DNA from: Conchocele bisecta
Taxonomy: Eukaryota > Mollusca > Bivalvia > Lucinida > Thyasiridae
NCBI GenBank assembly: GCA_029237695.1
Contig: CM055279.1
Location: forward strand, 558,001 to 622,000
DNA: 64,000 bases
Reading direction: 5' to 3'
Of the stretch, positions 1-10,439 are shown in pieces (position 1 is the first letter of the stretch; every line of letters starts with the position of its first letter). A program made the translations under genes and the position numbers. The notes under the pieces were generated by a model. That model searched no databases. It was not told the DNA's origin and worked only from the letters and a program-made list of their open reading frames with translations.

Positions 1-189
1 CGATTTAAGAAAACCCGGAAATAAATTAAAGAGGCATTCTGAAGCAATTTTGTTTGCATTTTTTTCCGATAAATTTGGCGAATTGTTATCTCGAAGTTCG
101 GATATGTCGATATATTTTCAGCAGTCCATTCGACTTTGAGATAACGAGAATTACCTATAGCTAAGATTATCTGATCTATATTAGTATAC

Positions 190-960
190 AAGAAACGAGG
201 CAAAGCCACGAAGGCCAGGTTTTTTCCAAGCATAGACACTTTGATAACATAATTATACCCACTTTTGGCAGACTAGATGGCTGTGGCCTGCATGTCGCGC
301 CTTGGGGCGAGGCATGGACACTAAAAAAAGAGATATAGTAGATGGAAAAACTTTAACCAAAAAACTTTAACCAGACACACGGACGTACGGACAGACGTAT
401 GCCAAAATGCCGACTATATTGCGCTTTCCGCAAGCGGGCGCGACAATGATGATAAACACCCATGTGAAGTATCAAGGTAATGGGTGAAGCAGTTGCAGAG
501 ATATAGTACACGAAAAAAACTTTAACAAAAAAATTCAAAGTAATTTGACATTGGGCACAGGGGCCGCACGGTTGAGGGGTAGAATGAAAATATGGATGAT
601 GATAAACACCCATGTGAAGTTTCAAGGTAATGGGCGAAGCAGTTGCAGAGATATAGTATAACAAAAAACTTTAACCAAAAAACTTTTAACCAGACGTACG
701 TCAAAAAGTTAACGTTGAAAATGGCTAAGTCAATTACGTAGAAATAATAGGTCAAGGTAAAAAAAATGGTCACATGTTGGATAGTTGTATGTGGTGGGCA
801 CCCCTTGGTTATGAAGCTGTGAAAGTTTGGTGATCCTATGTGGTACAGTAACAAAGAAATGGACTCAAACACGAAAACATAACATTGATTGTGGACGCCG
901 CCCGCCCACCCGGCTTTTGCCAATCCAATAGCCTGGATTTTTCCCAAAAAAAAACCTGGC
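190..960 (-). repeat. Dispersed repeat with ACGG-type tract and internal sub-repeats
   Basis: Contains two imperfect copies of a segment with ACACCCATGTGAAG and GCAGTTGCAGAGATATAGTA, a GTGGCCTGCATGTCGCGCCTTG end, and a short ACGTACGGAC tract. The same modules recur at 6530-7700 in this orientation and, reverse complemented, in each unit of the 20.7-29.0 kb array. ORFs here are frame accidents of the repeat. It lies in the presumed ALG3 first intron. Confidence 0.75.
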
Positions 961-1159
961 TAAAAGTCAAATGCAATGGCTTGAAGTTGAAATAAATTAA
1001 CACAAACCAAATCTCCAAGCATAACATACATGTATTATAACTAGTATGACAACCAATCTTTGCGACAATATATATATATATAGATGAATCTATGTAATAG
1101 TAAATATACATATCACTGCCCACCCCTCCCTCTACACCATACACAAGTGTAGATTAATG

Positions 1160-2880
1160 ATCGCCTCCTGTTTAACCCTTAATCATACATGTTCTATTCT
1201 TTTAAAAGATATGTTGTTAACCAAATGGACATCGTTGCGGTGTGGCCAGAAGCCGGGCATGAGTGAGCGACGCGTGGCGGAGTGTTAATAGTTGGTGCCA
1301 TTATTGGACCGGCAATAAAGCGCCGTCATTGATCCCCAGTAGCTGTTCGATCACAGCTCTTCACCTCTACACTGACGTATGTGAAGTTTTCATTACTTGC
1401 CGGAGGAGGTGGTTTCCCCACCATTTATCTCACAGTGTAATGCAGCTTAGGCCGGAATTGGCTGCCCGCATTACTCTGATTAAACATTATTGACTGTAAT
1501 CTGCATCGTCTGAAATCAAACTTTAAAATTTTGGACCATGTAAACTGTCCGATTTAGCTCAGAAGGCTAAACAACTGTCAGCCTGATACTTGCACACACT
1601 TCGCCACTCACTAATATATGGGCAATGTATATCGCCGTGTATTATCATCTCTTTTTCTTTCTTCTTCAGAATATGTGAATCAAATTGTCATCTAACCAAA
1701 TAACAACAGATAAACGCCGCACCTGAACTCGAATAATAGCATCTCGTATATAACGATAAGCCGCTTCGTGTCATAGGAGAATTAACTAGCTAGGTTAAAT
1801 TAACCACCTCATTGCCTCCTTCATTTAATGCACATATTTTGTCTGTATGGCAGATATTAGTAAATTCGGAAACAAATGGGCCAAAGGTCATTGGCCTGAC
1901 ACTTTTTGGGCTCAAATGCCCGGGTTTCGAAGATCCTCGAGCCAATTCCTACCCTTACATTAGCTTAGAAAATCTCAGCTCTACCGATGTGTTCTTCAAC
2001 TTCTCACTCGTCATACTGTAGCAAAACGCCAGGACACATTGAGCTGCTATTGTGACTAAATTTTACACTATAAGGGTCTGAGCGCTCACGGATACAGAAA
2101 ATATAAAACAGATGAAATAGTAAAAGACATCCAGAGCTGAGATTATCTAAGCTACCCTTAAATATAAGATAAAAAAAGCAGCTTGAAGTTGAACAGTGTT
2201 GCTGTAGTCCAGGATACAAACACATCTGACACAGCACTGGGTTAATCAACAGTAAAAATCTGTCAATTTACACAACCACCCATTTTAGGATATAATCTAT
2301 ACATTATACGGGGGACGAAGTAGCCCGCTTTATGTGACGCGTATATAAAAACTTACCATTCAGTGAAACTAGGTTGAACATATGATTGAAAGTGTAAAAT
2401 TTGTTTTACCGTAAACCAATCTGGAGCTGGGTGTTTTACAACAGGTGGTATTTTACTACATGTAATACGGGCGACAAATAATTTGGCCCAAGGGCCAAAT
2501 GCTTCTAAAACAAAATGTAGATAACATCGGAAAGTATACTGAATATAGCTTACGAAGTTACTGCATTTCAAAAATATTTGTGTTGTCCTTCAAGACTAAT
2601 TATGCTTTTATCACAACGCTGAAGAGAGTCCCCAAGGGCGATAATTCTAATATTTCTGTTGCAACAGCCGACAAACCGCGGAACTGTGCGAAGGGCCGAA
2701 TGCAGCGAAAGTAACGGAAGGCAGAAACAGTCATTGTATCTGGGCTATTTTAGTTTTTAGCCCGATTTATGCTACGTCAGAAAATATATTGAATATAGCA
2801 GGTGAACTATTCTAGTTATTAAATTAAAAAATATTTTGTGTTGTCCTTAACAACACTCGAGAGACGCTTGAAAATATGTA
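1160..2880. other. Unassigned AT-rich sequence
   Basis: No gene is recognised here. A stretch of about 52 bp at 2197-2249 is repeated almost exactly at 4498-4549, so part of this interval is dispersed repeat. The short ORFs at 1263-1493 and 1812-2021 have no recognisable motif or splice context. Confidence 0.5.
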
Positions 2881-2918
2881 CTTCAAATGATCTGAGTACA
2901 AATGCCTTATATGCGCAT

Positions 2919-3204
2919 TAAATATTTTATGGAACAAAAAGAGAAAAATAATTTGCAACAAAATGGAGTTTCATTATGCCGTATTTATTTTAACACATCT
3001 TTCTCTCTCCCACACCCATGTCTCTCTGTGTCTCTGTGTCTCTCTATCTCTGTCTCCCTCTGTCTGTCTGTATGCCTGTCTCTCTTTCTCTCTCTATGTC
3101 TGTCTGTCTGACTCTGTCTCTGTCTCTGTCTCTCTCTTTCTTTCATTCTTTCTCTCTTTCTTTCATTCTCTCTCTGTTCATTCTCTCTCTCTCTCTTTCT
3201 TTCA

Positions 3205-3270
<66 letters not shown>

Positions 3271-3600
3271 GTCTCTCTATGTCTCTCTGTCTGTCTCTTT
3301 CTCTATCATTAATACCTAGAAACCTAAATATTTTATGGAAAAAAAAAGAATAATAATTTGCAACAAAATGGAGTTTCATTATGCCGTATTTATTTTAACA
3401 CATCTTTCTCTCTCCCACATGCATGTCTCTCTGTGTCTCTCTATCTCTGTCTCCCTCTGTCTGTCTGTATGCCTGACTCTCTTTCTCTCTCTATGTCTGT
3501 CTGACTGTCTCTTTCTCTTTCTTTCATTCTCTATATGTCTGTCTGTCCGTCTGTCTGTCCGTCCGTGGCTAATATTTAACATGTGATAAGCCACATAAGT
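2919..3600. repeat. CT-rich microsatellite block, internally duplicated
   Basis: Long (CT)n, (CTGT)n and (CTTT)n tracts. The lead-in around 2919-3010, including AATGGAGTTTCATTATGCCG, is repeated at 3326-3420, so a unit of about 407 bp has been duplicated in tandem. The apparent Ser/Leu-rich and Arg/Glu-rich ORFs on both strands are only the microsatellite read in frame. Further CT-rich tracts lie at 3830-4045. Confidence 0.9.
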
Positions 3601-3815
3601 ATAGTAATGTAAGAATGTCCGTCCCGTCCGTCCTTCCGGGCACACATTAGGGTACTTATGTGGCTAGCCCCACAGGGTTATGGACTTGTTAAAGGATAGG
3701 GTTGGTTACAATTAGCCACCTAAAAAATCGTTTTATGTGGCTAAAAATCGTTTTATGTGGCTAATATTTAACATGTGATAAGCCACATAAGTACCCTAAT
3801 GTAAGAACGTCCGTC
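3560..3815. mobile_element. Palindromic MITE with GTCC microsatellite edges
   Basis: Terminal inverted repeats of about 22 bp (CATTAGGGTACTTATGTGGC and its complement) enclose about 130 bp containing two copies of TCGTTTTATGTGGCTAA. GTCC-type repeats flank it. This is the same family that forms the tandem array at 20085-21235, together with a partial copy just upstream. Confidence 0.75.
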
Positions 3816-4059
3816 CGTCCGTCTGTCTGTCTCTTTGTTTCTCTATGTCTCTCTGTCTGTCTCTTTCTCTATCATTACCTACAAACCACAATATATCTCT
3901 CCCCCCCCCCCCCTCTCTCTCGCTCCCTCCCCCCTCTCTCTCTCTCTATCTCTCAACATCATTAGATATAAACCAACCATACTGTTTCTCTCTCTCTCTA
4001 TCTTTCAACATTATTAGATAGAAGGACAATATATCTCTTTCAACATCATTAGGTAGAAT

Positions 4060-5300
4060 ACCGCACCTGTTGTGATTTTGTTTACAAGACATAGTCAAGC
4101 GATCCATGATACTCTGTGGACATGACTAACAGAAACAGGTATACATTGCAACTGCTGTTTTATTGCACCTGTTCGGTTGTGTCACGGCCTGTGCTGTATT
4201 CACAGTCCATGACACAAGTACCTCTTACCAACAGCTGAAGTGAAGCTGTATGTAAAAAGGACACCACTAATACGAAAAAATAGTCAAAATGTGCTCAAAG
4301 ACCACCAGGGATCGAGAAAATAATAGCTTCACTGGAAGGACGCACCTGGAGAATTTATATAGCCGCCACGCTGCACTTAACTTCGCTGATGTGAGTTTAA
4401 AAATACAAGACATAATCAAGCGATCCGGGATAATTGGGGAACACATTGGGGACTACCAGAACAAAGTATACATTGCAAGTGTGCGTCTAGTGCACCTGTT
4501 GCTGTAGTCCAGGATACAAACACATCTGACACAGCACTGGGTTAATCAAAAGTAAATGTAAACACAATTGATACAATGGGCAAAATGTGCATAACTCTTG
4601 AAGTGACAGTCGTGCTCAATGACGATTGAGATTGCGAAAATTGGGAATAATATCACTGAAGATGCTTAGCCTTGTTATTTTTTCTTAAATACTAATACAG
4701 TTTCTATAATGCCTAGGCTATTAATGTACAATATCAGTGATTCTATATTGTATGTACATCTGGTGTCCCGGTGTAATTTACTGACAAATCACAACATTTA
4801 AAGGAAATTTTGTTTCCAGTAAAGAAATTACGTATAATATACCAATCCATTAAGAAAACAGTATTTACAATTCTTGTTATGTGTGTTTAGTTATTATTTT
4901 CTGTTGTTGGCATACGTGTGGTGCACCAAATGGGCATGTCCCGGTCATCAATCAGCACAGTTTACAAGCCCGTAATTGTCAAATCTTGTCCATTTGTACT
5001 TTACTATACATTGCATCTGAATTAAAATAGTTTAACATTTACATTAAACTTATTCTGCAATAAATTTGCCTTTTGTTGTGAAAAATACTGACGTTAATGT
5101 ATCTGTCCCGAGAAATCGAATCATTACCGTTACGCTGAACAAAAAATGGAAAATCAGAGTAACCTCCCTTTCCTACTCTCAGCTATTAATGCAATGAACA
5201 CTGTTTATGGGCGCGCGATTTATAAATAAACACGATGGTAACACAACTTAAGTCATTGCCGAGAACGAGGCTGGTCTGTATTCGGAAGTTTAAGGTTACA
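4060..5300. other. No gene recognised
   Basis: AT-rich sequence with a diverged duplication: CAAGACATAGTCAAGCGATC near 4088 and CAAGACATAATCAAGCGATC near 4406, each followed by similar sequence. No coding exon with plausible splice sites was found. Confidence 0.5.
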
Positions 5301-5316
5301 TGCATCATTACCGTTG

Positions 5317-6124
5317 AAAATCCCCACTTTTCACTAAGTCAAGGGCCATAACTCCATGAATACAGGATGAATCCACATCTAAAACCCCAGGTGCGCAACT
5401 TCACACGATGACCAGTATTCCTGCAAAGTTTCACGACTAACTGAAATACATTTGGAGATACGCGCGACACAAGTTAAAAATCCTCACTTTTCACAAAGTC
5501 AAGAGCCATAACTCCGTAAATACAGGATTAATCCACATCTAAAACCCCAAGTGCGCAACTTCACACGATGACCAGTATTGCTGCAAAGTTTCACGACTCT
5601 AACTGAAATACAATTGGAGATACGCGCGACAAAAGTTAAAAATCCCCACTTTTCACTAAGTCAAGAGCCATAACTCCGTAAATACAGGATGAATCCACAT
5701 CTAAAACCCCAGGTGCGCAACTTCACACGATGACCAGTATTCCTGCAAAGTTTCACGACTCTAACTGAAATACATTTGGAGATACGCGCGACACAAGTTA
5801 AAAATCCTCACTTTTCACTAAGTCAAGAGCCATAACTCCATGAATACAGGATGAATCCACATCTAAAACCCCAGGTGCGCAACTTCACATGATGACCAGT
5901 ATTCCTGTAAAGTTTCACGACTCAAACTGAAATACATTTGGAGATACACGCGACACAAGTTGAAAATCCTCAATTTTTGCTAAGTCAAGGGCCATGACTC
6001 CGTAAATACAGGATGAATCCGCATCTAAAACCCCAGGTGCGCAACTTCACACTATGACAAGTATTCTTGTAAAGTTTCACGACTGTAACTCAAAAACTTT
6101 TGGAGATATGCACGACACAAATTG
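5317..6124. repeat. Five-copy 160-162 bp tandem array in a pearl/HINE-like element
   Basis: Five units begin near 5317, 5477, 5639, 5801 and 5963, each with AAATCC(C/T)CACTTTTCAC, GAGCCATAACTCC and GCAACTTCACACGATGACC. The array runs directly into an ACGG-type microsatellite at 6127-6175. A core of about 160-bp units followed by an ACGG tract is the layout described for the bivalve pearl family and for Helentron-associated elements. Assignment is by architecture only. Confidence 0.75.
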
Positions 6125-6239
6125 TGTGACGGACAGACAGACGGACATAGACGGATGGATGGATGGACGGACGGAGTTCCTACGAATGGATACTTCTTGG
6201 GTTTTTACTGTATAAAAAATACCCAAAAATACCCAACAC

Positions 6240-6263
6240 TAACCCTAACCCTAACCCTACCCA
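6240..6263. repeat. Short interstitial telomere-like repeat
   Basis: About three CCCTAA repeats followed by a CCCTACCCAA variant, inside a repeat-rich stretch. Too short to be a telomere. It probably arose inside the surrounding element. Confidence 0.7.
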
Positions 6264-6287
6264 ATAAGACCCCTAAAAAGCTTGCCC

Positions 6288-6344
6288 AGCAAACGAGAGA
6301 GCATTTGTTGGGTACTTTTGTACCCAACAAGTGCCCTCTCGTTT
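6288..6344. repeat. 57-bp hairpin
   Basis: GCAAACGAGAG and GTTGGGTAC on the left arm pair with GTACCCAAC and CTCTCGTTTGC on the right, with a short TTTT loop. It looks like the terminal or internal hairpin of a small DNA element. Confidence 0.75.
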
Positions 6345-6390
6345 GCCCGGATGGACAGACGGACGGACGGACAACCAAGCCAAAACCAAT

Positions 6391-6473
6391 ATGTCTCCCC
6401 ATTCATGGGGGAGACATAATTATTGACTAGTGAGCAATAGAATATCAGATTATATGGCTTACTAGTCAATAAT
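6391..6473. repeat. Two adjacent inverted repeats
   Basis: A near-perfect palindrome (ATGTCTCCCC / GGGGGAGACAT, 6391-6417) is followed by arms AATTATTGACTAGT and ACTAGTCAATAATT separated by about 28 bp. Both are typical of hairpin-ended non-autonomous elements. Confidence 0.7.
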
Positions 6474-6529
6474 TGTTTTATTATATGATAATAGTCCATA
6501 TATAGCACTTACGACCTTATGCTAGTAGA

Positions 6530-7700
6530 CAACAAGAAACGAGGCAAAGCCACGAAGGTCAGGTTTTTTCCAAGCATGGACACTTGGATAACATAATTAT
6601 ACCCACTTTTTGTAGACTAGATGGCCGTGGCCTGCATGTCGCGCCTTGGGGCGAGTCATGGACACTAACAAAATAGATATAGTACATGGAAAAACTTTAA
6701 CGAAAAAACTTAAACCGGACACTCGGACGTACGGACGGACGGACGGACGTATGCCAAAATGCTGACGATATCGCGCTTTCCGCAAGCGGGTGCGACAATG
6801 ATGATAAACACCCATGTGAAGTATCAAGGTAATGGGTGAAGCAGTTGCAGAGATATAGTACACAAAAAAACGTTAACAAATAAATTCAAAGTAATTTGAC
6901 CTTGACATTGATCACAGGGGCCGCACGGTTGGAATGAAATATGGACGATGATAAACACCCATGTGAAGTTTCAAGGTAATAGGCGAAGCAGTTGCAGAGA
7001 TATAGTATAACGAAAAAGTTTTAAGCAAAAAATTTAACCAGACGTACGTTAAAAAGTTAACGTTCAAAATGGCTAAGTCAATTACGTAGAAATAATAGGT
7101 GAAGGTAAAAAACATGTTGGATAGTTGTATGTGGTAGGCACCCCTTGGTTATGAAGCTGTGAAAGTTTGGTGGTCCTAGGTGGTACAGTACCAAAGAAAT
7201 GGACTTAAACACGAAAACTTAACATTGTAAACGCGAAAACTTAACATTGAAAATGGCTAAGTCGACTGCGCGGAAAAAATGGGTCAAGTTAAAAAAAAAG
7301 TAACATGTTGGATAGTGATATGTGGTGGGCACCCCTTGATTATGAAGCTGTGAAAGTTTGGTGGTCCTAGGTGGTACAGTAACAAGAAATGGACTTAAAC
7401 ACGAAAACATAACATTGAAAACGCGAAAACTTAACATTGAAAATGGCTAAGTCGACTGCGCGGAAAAAATGGGTGAAGTTAAAAAAAAAAAGTAACATGT
7501 TGGATAGTGATATGTGGTGGGCACCCCTTGATTATGAAGCTGTGAAAGTTTGGTGGTCCTAGGTGGTACAGTAACAAAGAAATGGACTCAAACACGAAAA
7601 CTTAACATTGATTGTGGACGCCACCCGCCCGCCCTTCGCCAATCCAATAGCCTGGATTTTTTTTCAAAAAACCTGGCTAAAAATTGAAAAAGAATTTGCA
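6530..7700 (-). repeat. Second copy of the 190-960 repeat, with about 200-bp internal tandem units
   Basis: Opens with the same module as the copy at 190 (AACGAGGCAAAGCCACGAAG), passes through an ACGG tract near 6725-6750, and carries three tandem copies of a segment with GGTGGGCACCCCTTG and GTACAGTAAC between about 7120 and 7600. The sub-repeat number differs from the first copy. No gene. Confidence 0.8.
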
Positions 7701-7739
7701 AAAAAAATTAAAATAAAAACTTTAAAAATTAACCAAAAT

Positions 7740-8800
7740 AATGCTCGCTACTGGAGCCCAGAATTGTTTTTAATAGTCCTATATTTATCTACATATCATA
7801 TCTGCACAGGTCCACATATTGCCACAATATTGTCAACATTTTACGGAAATGTAATTTACCTGTATAAATTACCTGTAATAATTTACCTGGACAGTTAGTG
7901 GCGAGTCTGGACATTTGCACATGCTTGCACATGCACAAGTGTTCAACTGGAGAAGGCTATTCTCTCTACAGGTAAGGTGTACAGAGCACACGAGAAAACG
8001 GGTCTTCATGCATTAATGTTCAGTTTGTAGCATAGAAAGAAATAGAGTTTGACCTTGACCCTGGAGCCCGGAATTTTTTTTTTTAATAGTCCTATATTCA
8101 TCTACATATCATAGTAAAGGTATGTATAAAGTTTGATGACTGTAGCTGATAAGGTGTTGAAGTAATGACCGTAACACGAAAACTTAACATTGAATGACGC
8201 CGCCGCCGCCGGAAAAGCAAAACCTATGTCTCGCTTTCCGCTTCGCGGGCGAGACAAAAAAAAAGTAAAAAAAAAAAGTTTACTGGAGCCGAGAATTGTT
8301 TTTTAATAGTCCTATATTTATGTACATATCTGCACAGGTCCACATATTGCCACAATATTGTCAACACAGTTTACGGAAATGTAAATTTACCTATATAAAT
8401 TACCTGTAGTAAGGTAGCTGTCAGTTAGTGGTCAAGTCTGGACATTTGCACATGCTAGCACATGCACAGGTGAATGGTTCTCACAGTCAATATTGTTGAA
8501 TCGGAGAAGGCTATTGTTCTCTCTACAGGTAAGGTGTACAGAGCACACGAGACAACGGGTCTTCATGCATTAATGCTCAGTTTGTAGCATAGAAAGAAAT
8601 AGAGTTTGACCTTGACCCCGGAATTTTTTTAATAGTCCTATATTCATCTACATATCATAGTAAAGGTATGTATAAAGTTTGATGACTGTAGCTGATAAGG
8701 TGTTGAAGTAATGACCGTAACACGAAAACTTAACATTGAATGATGACGCTGCTGACGCCGCCGCCGACTCCGGAAAAGCAAAACCTATGTCTGGCGGGCG
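7740..8800. repeat. Roughly 500-bp tandem pair
   Basis: Two diverged copies (about 7740-8215 and 8283-8790) share TAATAGTCCTATATT, TGCACAGGTCCACATATTGC, CACGGGTCTTCATGC-like and GATGACTGTAGCTGATAAGG segments. Each ends in CCGCCGCC-rich sequence followed by AAAGCAAAACCTATGTCT. The first copy has a GC-rich hairpin (CGCTTTCCGCTTCGCGGGCG) that is shortened in the second. Confidence 0.75.
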
Positions 8801-9021
8801 AGACAAAAATCATTACCGTTACGGTCATTTCCGTTACAAAATTGTGTAACTTTAATGACGATCGTGTAACGGAAAAGATAAATTGCCATACTAACCAGTC
8901 AGTTCATGCGTCAATTAGATATAAACCATGTCCCGTCAGTTGTCGGTCAGTAATGGCACATTTATTCAGACCTACAACATTTATATATCAGGATTTAATT
9001 AGTAAAAGCTCTGGAACAACA

Positions 9022-9797
9022 AACAAGAGGGTCATGATGGCCCTAATTCGCTCACCTGACTCCATGAACACCAGAGGAGAATGTGACATTGAGTTCAAGT
9101 GTTTTAAAAAATGGCAGTCATCTTGGATTAAGCGATGACTCATTTTACCAAATCTGAAAATGCTTCATCCAAGGATCTTAACTTCCTATGAAGTTTGGCC
9201 AGCATCGGTCATGTGGTTCCTGAGAAAACGACGTTCAAAATCTCGAATAAATGGACCTTTTGGTGGCCATCATGGATGACATAATCATCCGATTCCGACA
9301 AATATTACACCAGAGCAATCGCCTCATCGATACCTTCAATTTGATATATGACATGAGCATATTCGGTAAACAATAAAATTTGACCCCACAGGGCCACCCC
9401 CATTTTTGACCCCGGGGTCACCATTTTAACAACTTTGAAAGAGCATTGTAAATCGATCATTCCTACCAAGTTTAGTTGAAATCCGGCCAGCGGTTCATGA
9501 TAAGAAGATTTTTTAAGAATTTATGCTATTTTTTAGACGGCAGCCATCCTGGATTAGCGATGACCTCTATTTTAACAAATCTGAAAAGGCTTCACCCATG
9601 GACCATAACTTTTAAGTTTGGCTACCATGGGCCAAGCGGTTCATGTGAAGAAGAATTTTGAAATCTCTAATAAAAGAACAACCTTTTGACATTTCGGCGG
9701 CCATCTTGTACATCGATCATACCTGCCAAGTTTTGTCGAAATCCGGTTGGCGGTTCTTGAGAAGAAGATTTTTGAAGAATTTGTGCTATTTTTAGAT
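9022..9797 (-). mobile_element. TAGCTCACCTGAG-type element, truncated copy
   Basis: Reverse-oriented copy of the element seen complete at 37451-38636. The 3' end (complement of GGCCATCATG...CTTGTT with TCAGGTGAGC) is intact at 9022-9065. The other end is lost near 9797, before the TAGCTCACC terminus. The protein-like ORFs inside recur in every copy and are repeat readings, not a gene. Confidence 0.8.
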
Positions 9798-9799
9798 CA

Positions 9800-10430
9800 T
9801 GAGGAGTGTGGGTTTCTATTGGCAATCACATTAAAAGTAAACATTAACTTGAAGTTATATTGTACAGCATATGCAAAGTATAACTATGCTTGTTATATAT
9901 GATATTAATATTTAATAAATGGAGAGTCATTACCATTACATTTTGTCATTACCGTTACATAAATCATTTCCGTTATGCCCATATTTTTGGAGGCTGTGCT
10001 ATTAATTAAATGTAGCTTTATAACGATGTTTGGTACATGTTGTAAAACACGGTATTCTGTTACATGCCAAGCTATTTTGTTTTGTTTAACTTTATTGATT
10101 CATATTAAATACATATTTTTGGGTTACCATAAATGAGAAATTCCACGACTTGCTACTAAATTGCTCTGTTTTAAATTAGTACAATTACCTTACCATATTC
10201 GTGACACCTTTTTTAATAGATGCCCTTCAGTTTTATGTTTTAGGCCCTTGAAAAGAAAAAAATGTATATGTAAAGCTATATTTACGTCATGTAAATGTAC
10301 GTAACGGAAATGACATTTCTGAGACCCCTGGTCCCCTGAAGTGGAAATGAAATATATAAAACAAGTGCTGTAGGAGAACAGCATAGCTCGACTACGAGGG
10401 TTGTCGATGTACACATAGCTTGACAAAGAA
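9800..10430. other. No gene recognised
   Basis: AT-rich sequence with repeated CATTACCGTTAC / CATTTCCGTTA motifs near 9930-9975 and 10310, also present at 8810-8845. Nothing resembling an exon was found. Confidence 0.5.
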
Positions 10431-10439
10431 GGTGGCCGT

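Noticed and set aside
1549..1610. tRNA-like box A (TTTAGCTCAGAAGG)
   Set aside because: No box B or cloverleaf follows.
2902..3645. Long Ser/Leu and Arg/Glu ORFs on both strands
   Set aside because: They are (CT)n/(GA)n microsatellite read in frame.
6240..6263. Chromosome end
   Set aside because: Only about three telomere-like repeats inside a repeat region, with sequence continuing on both sides.
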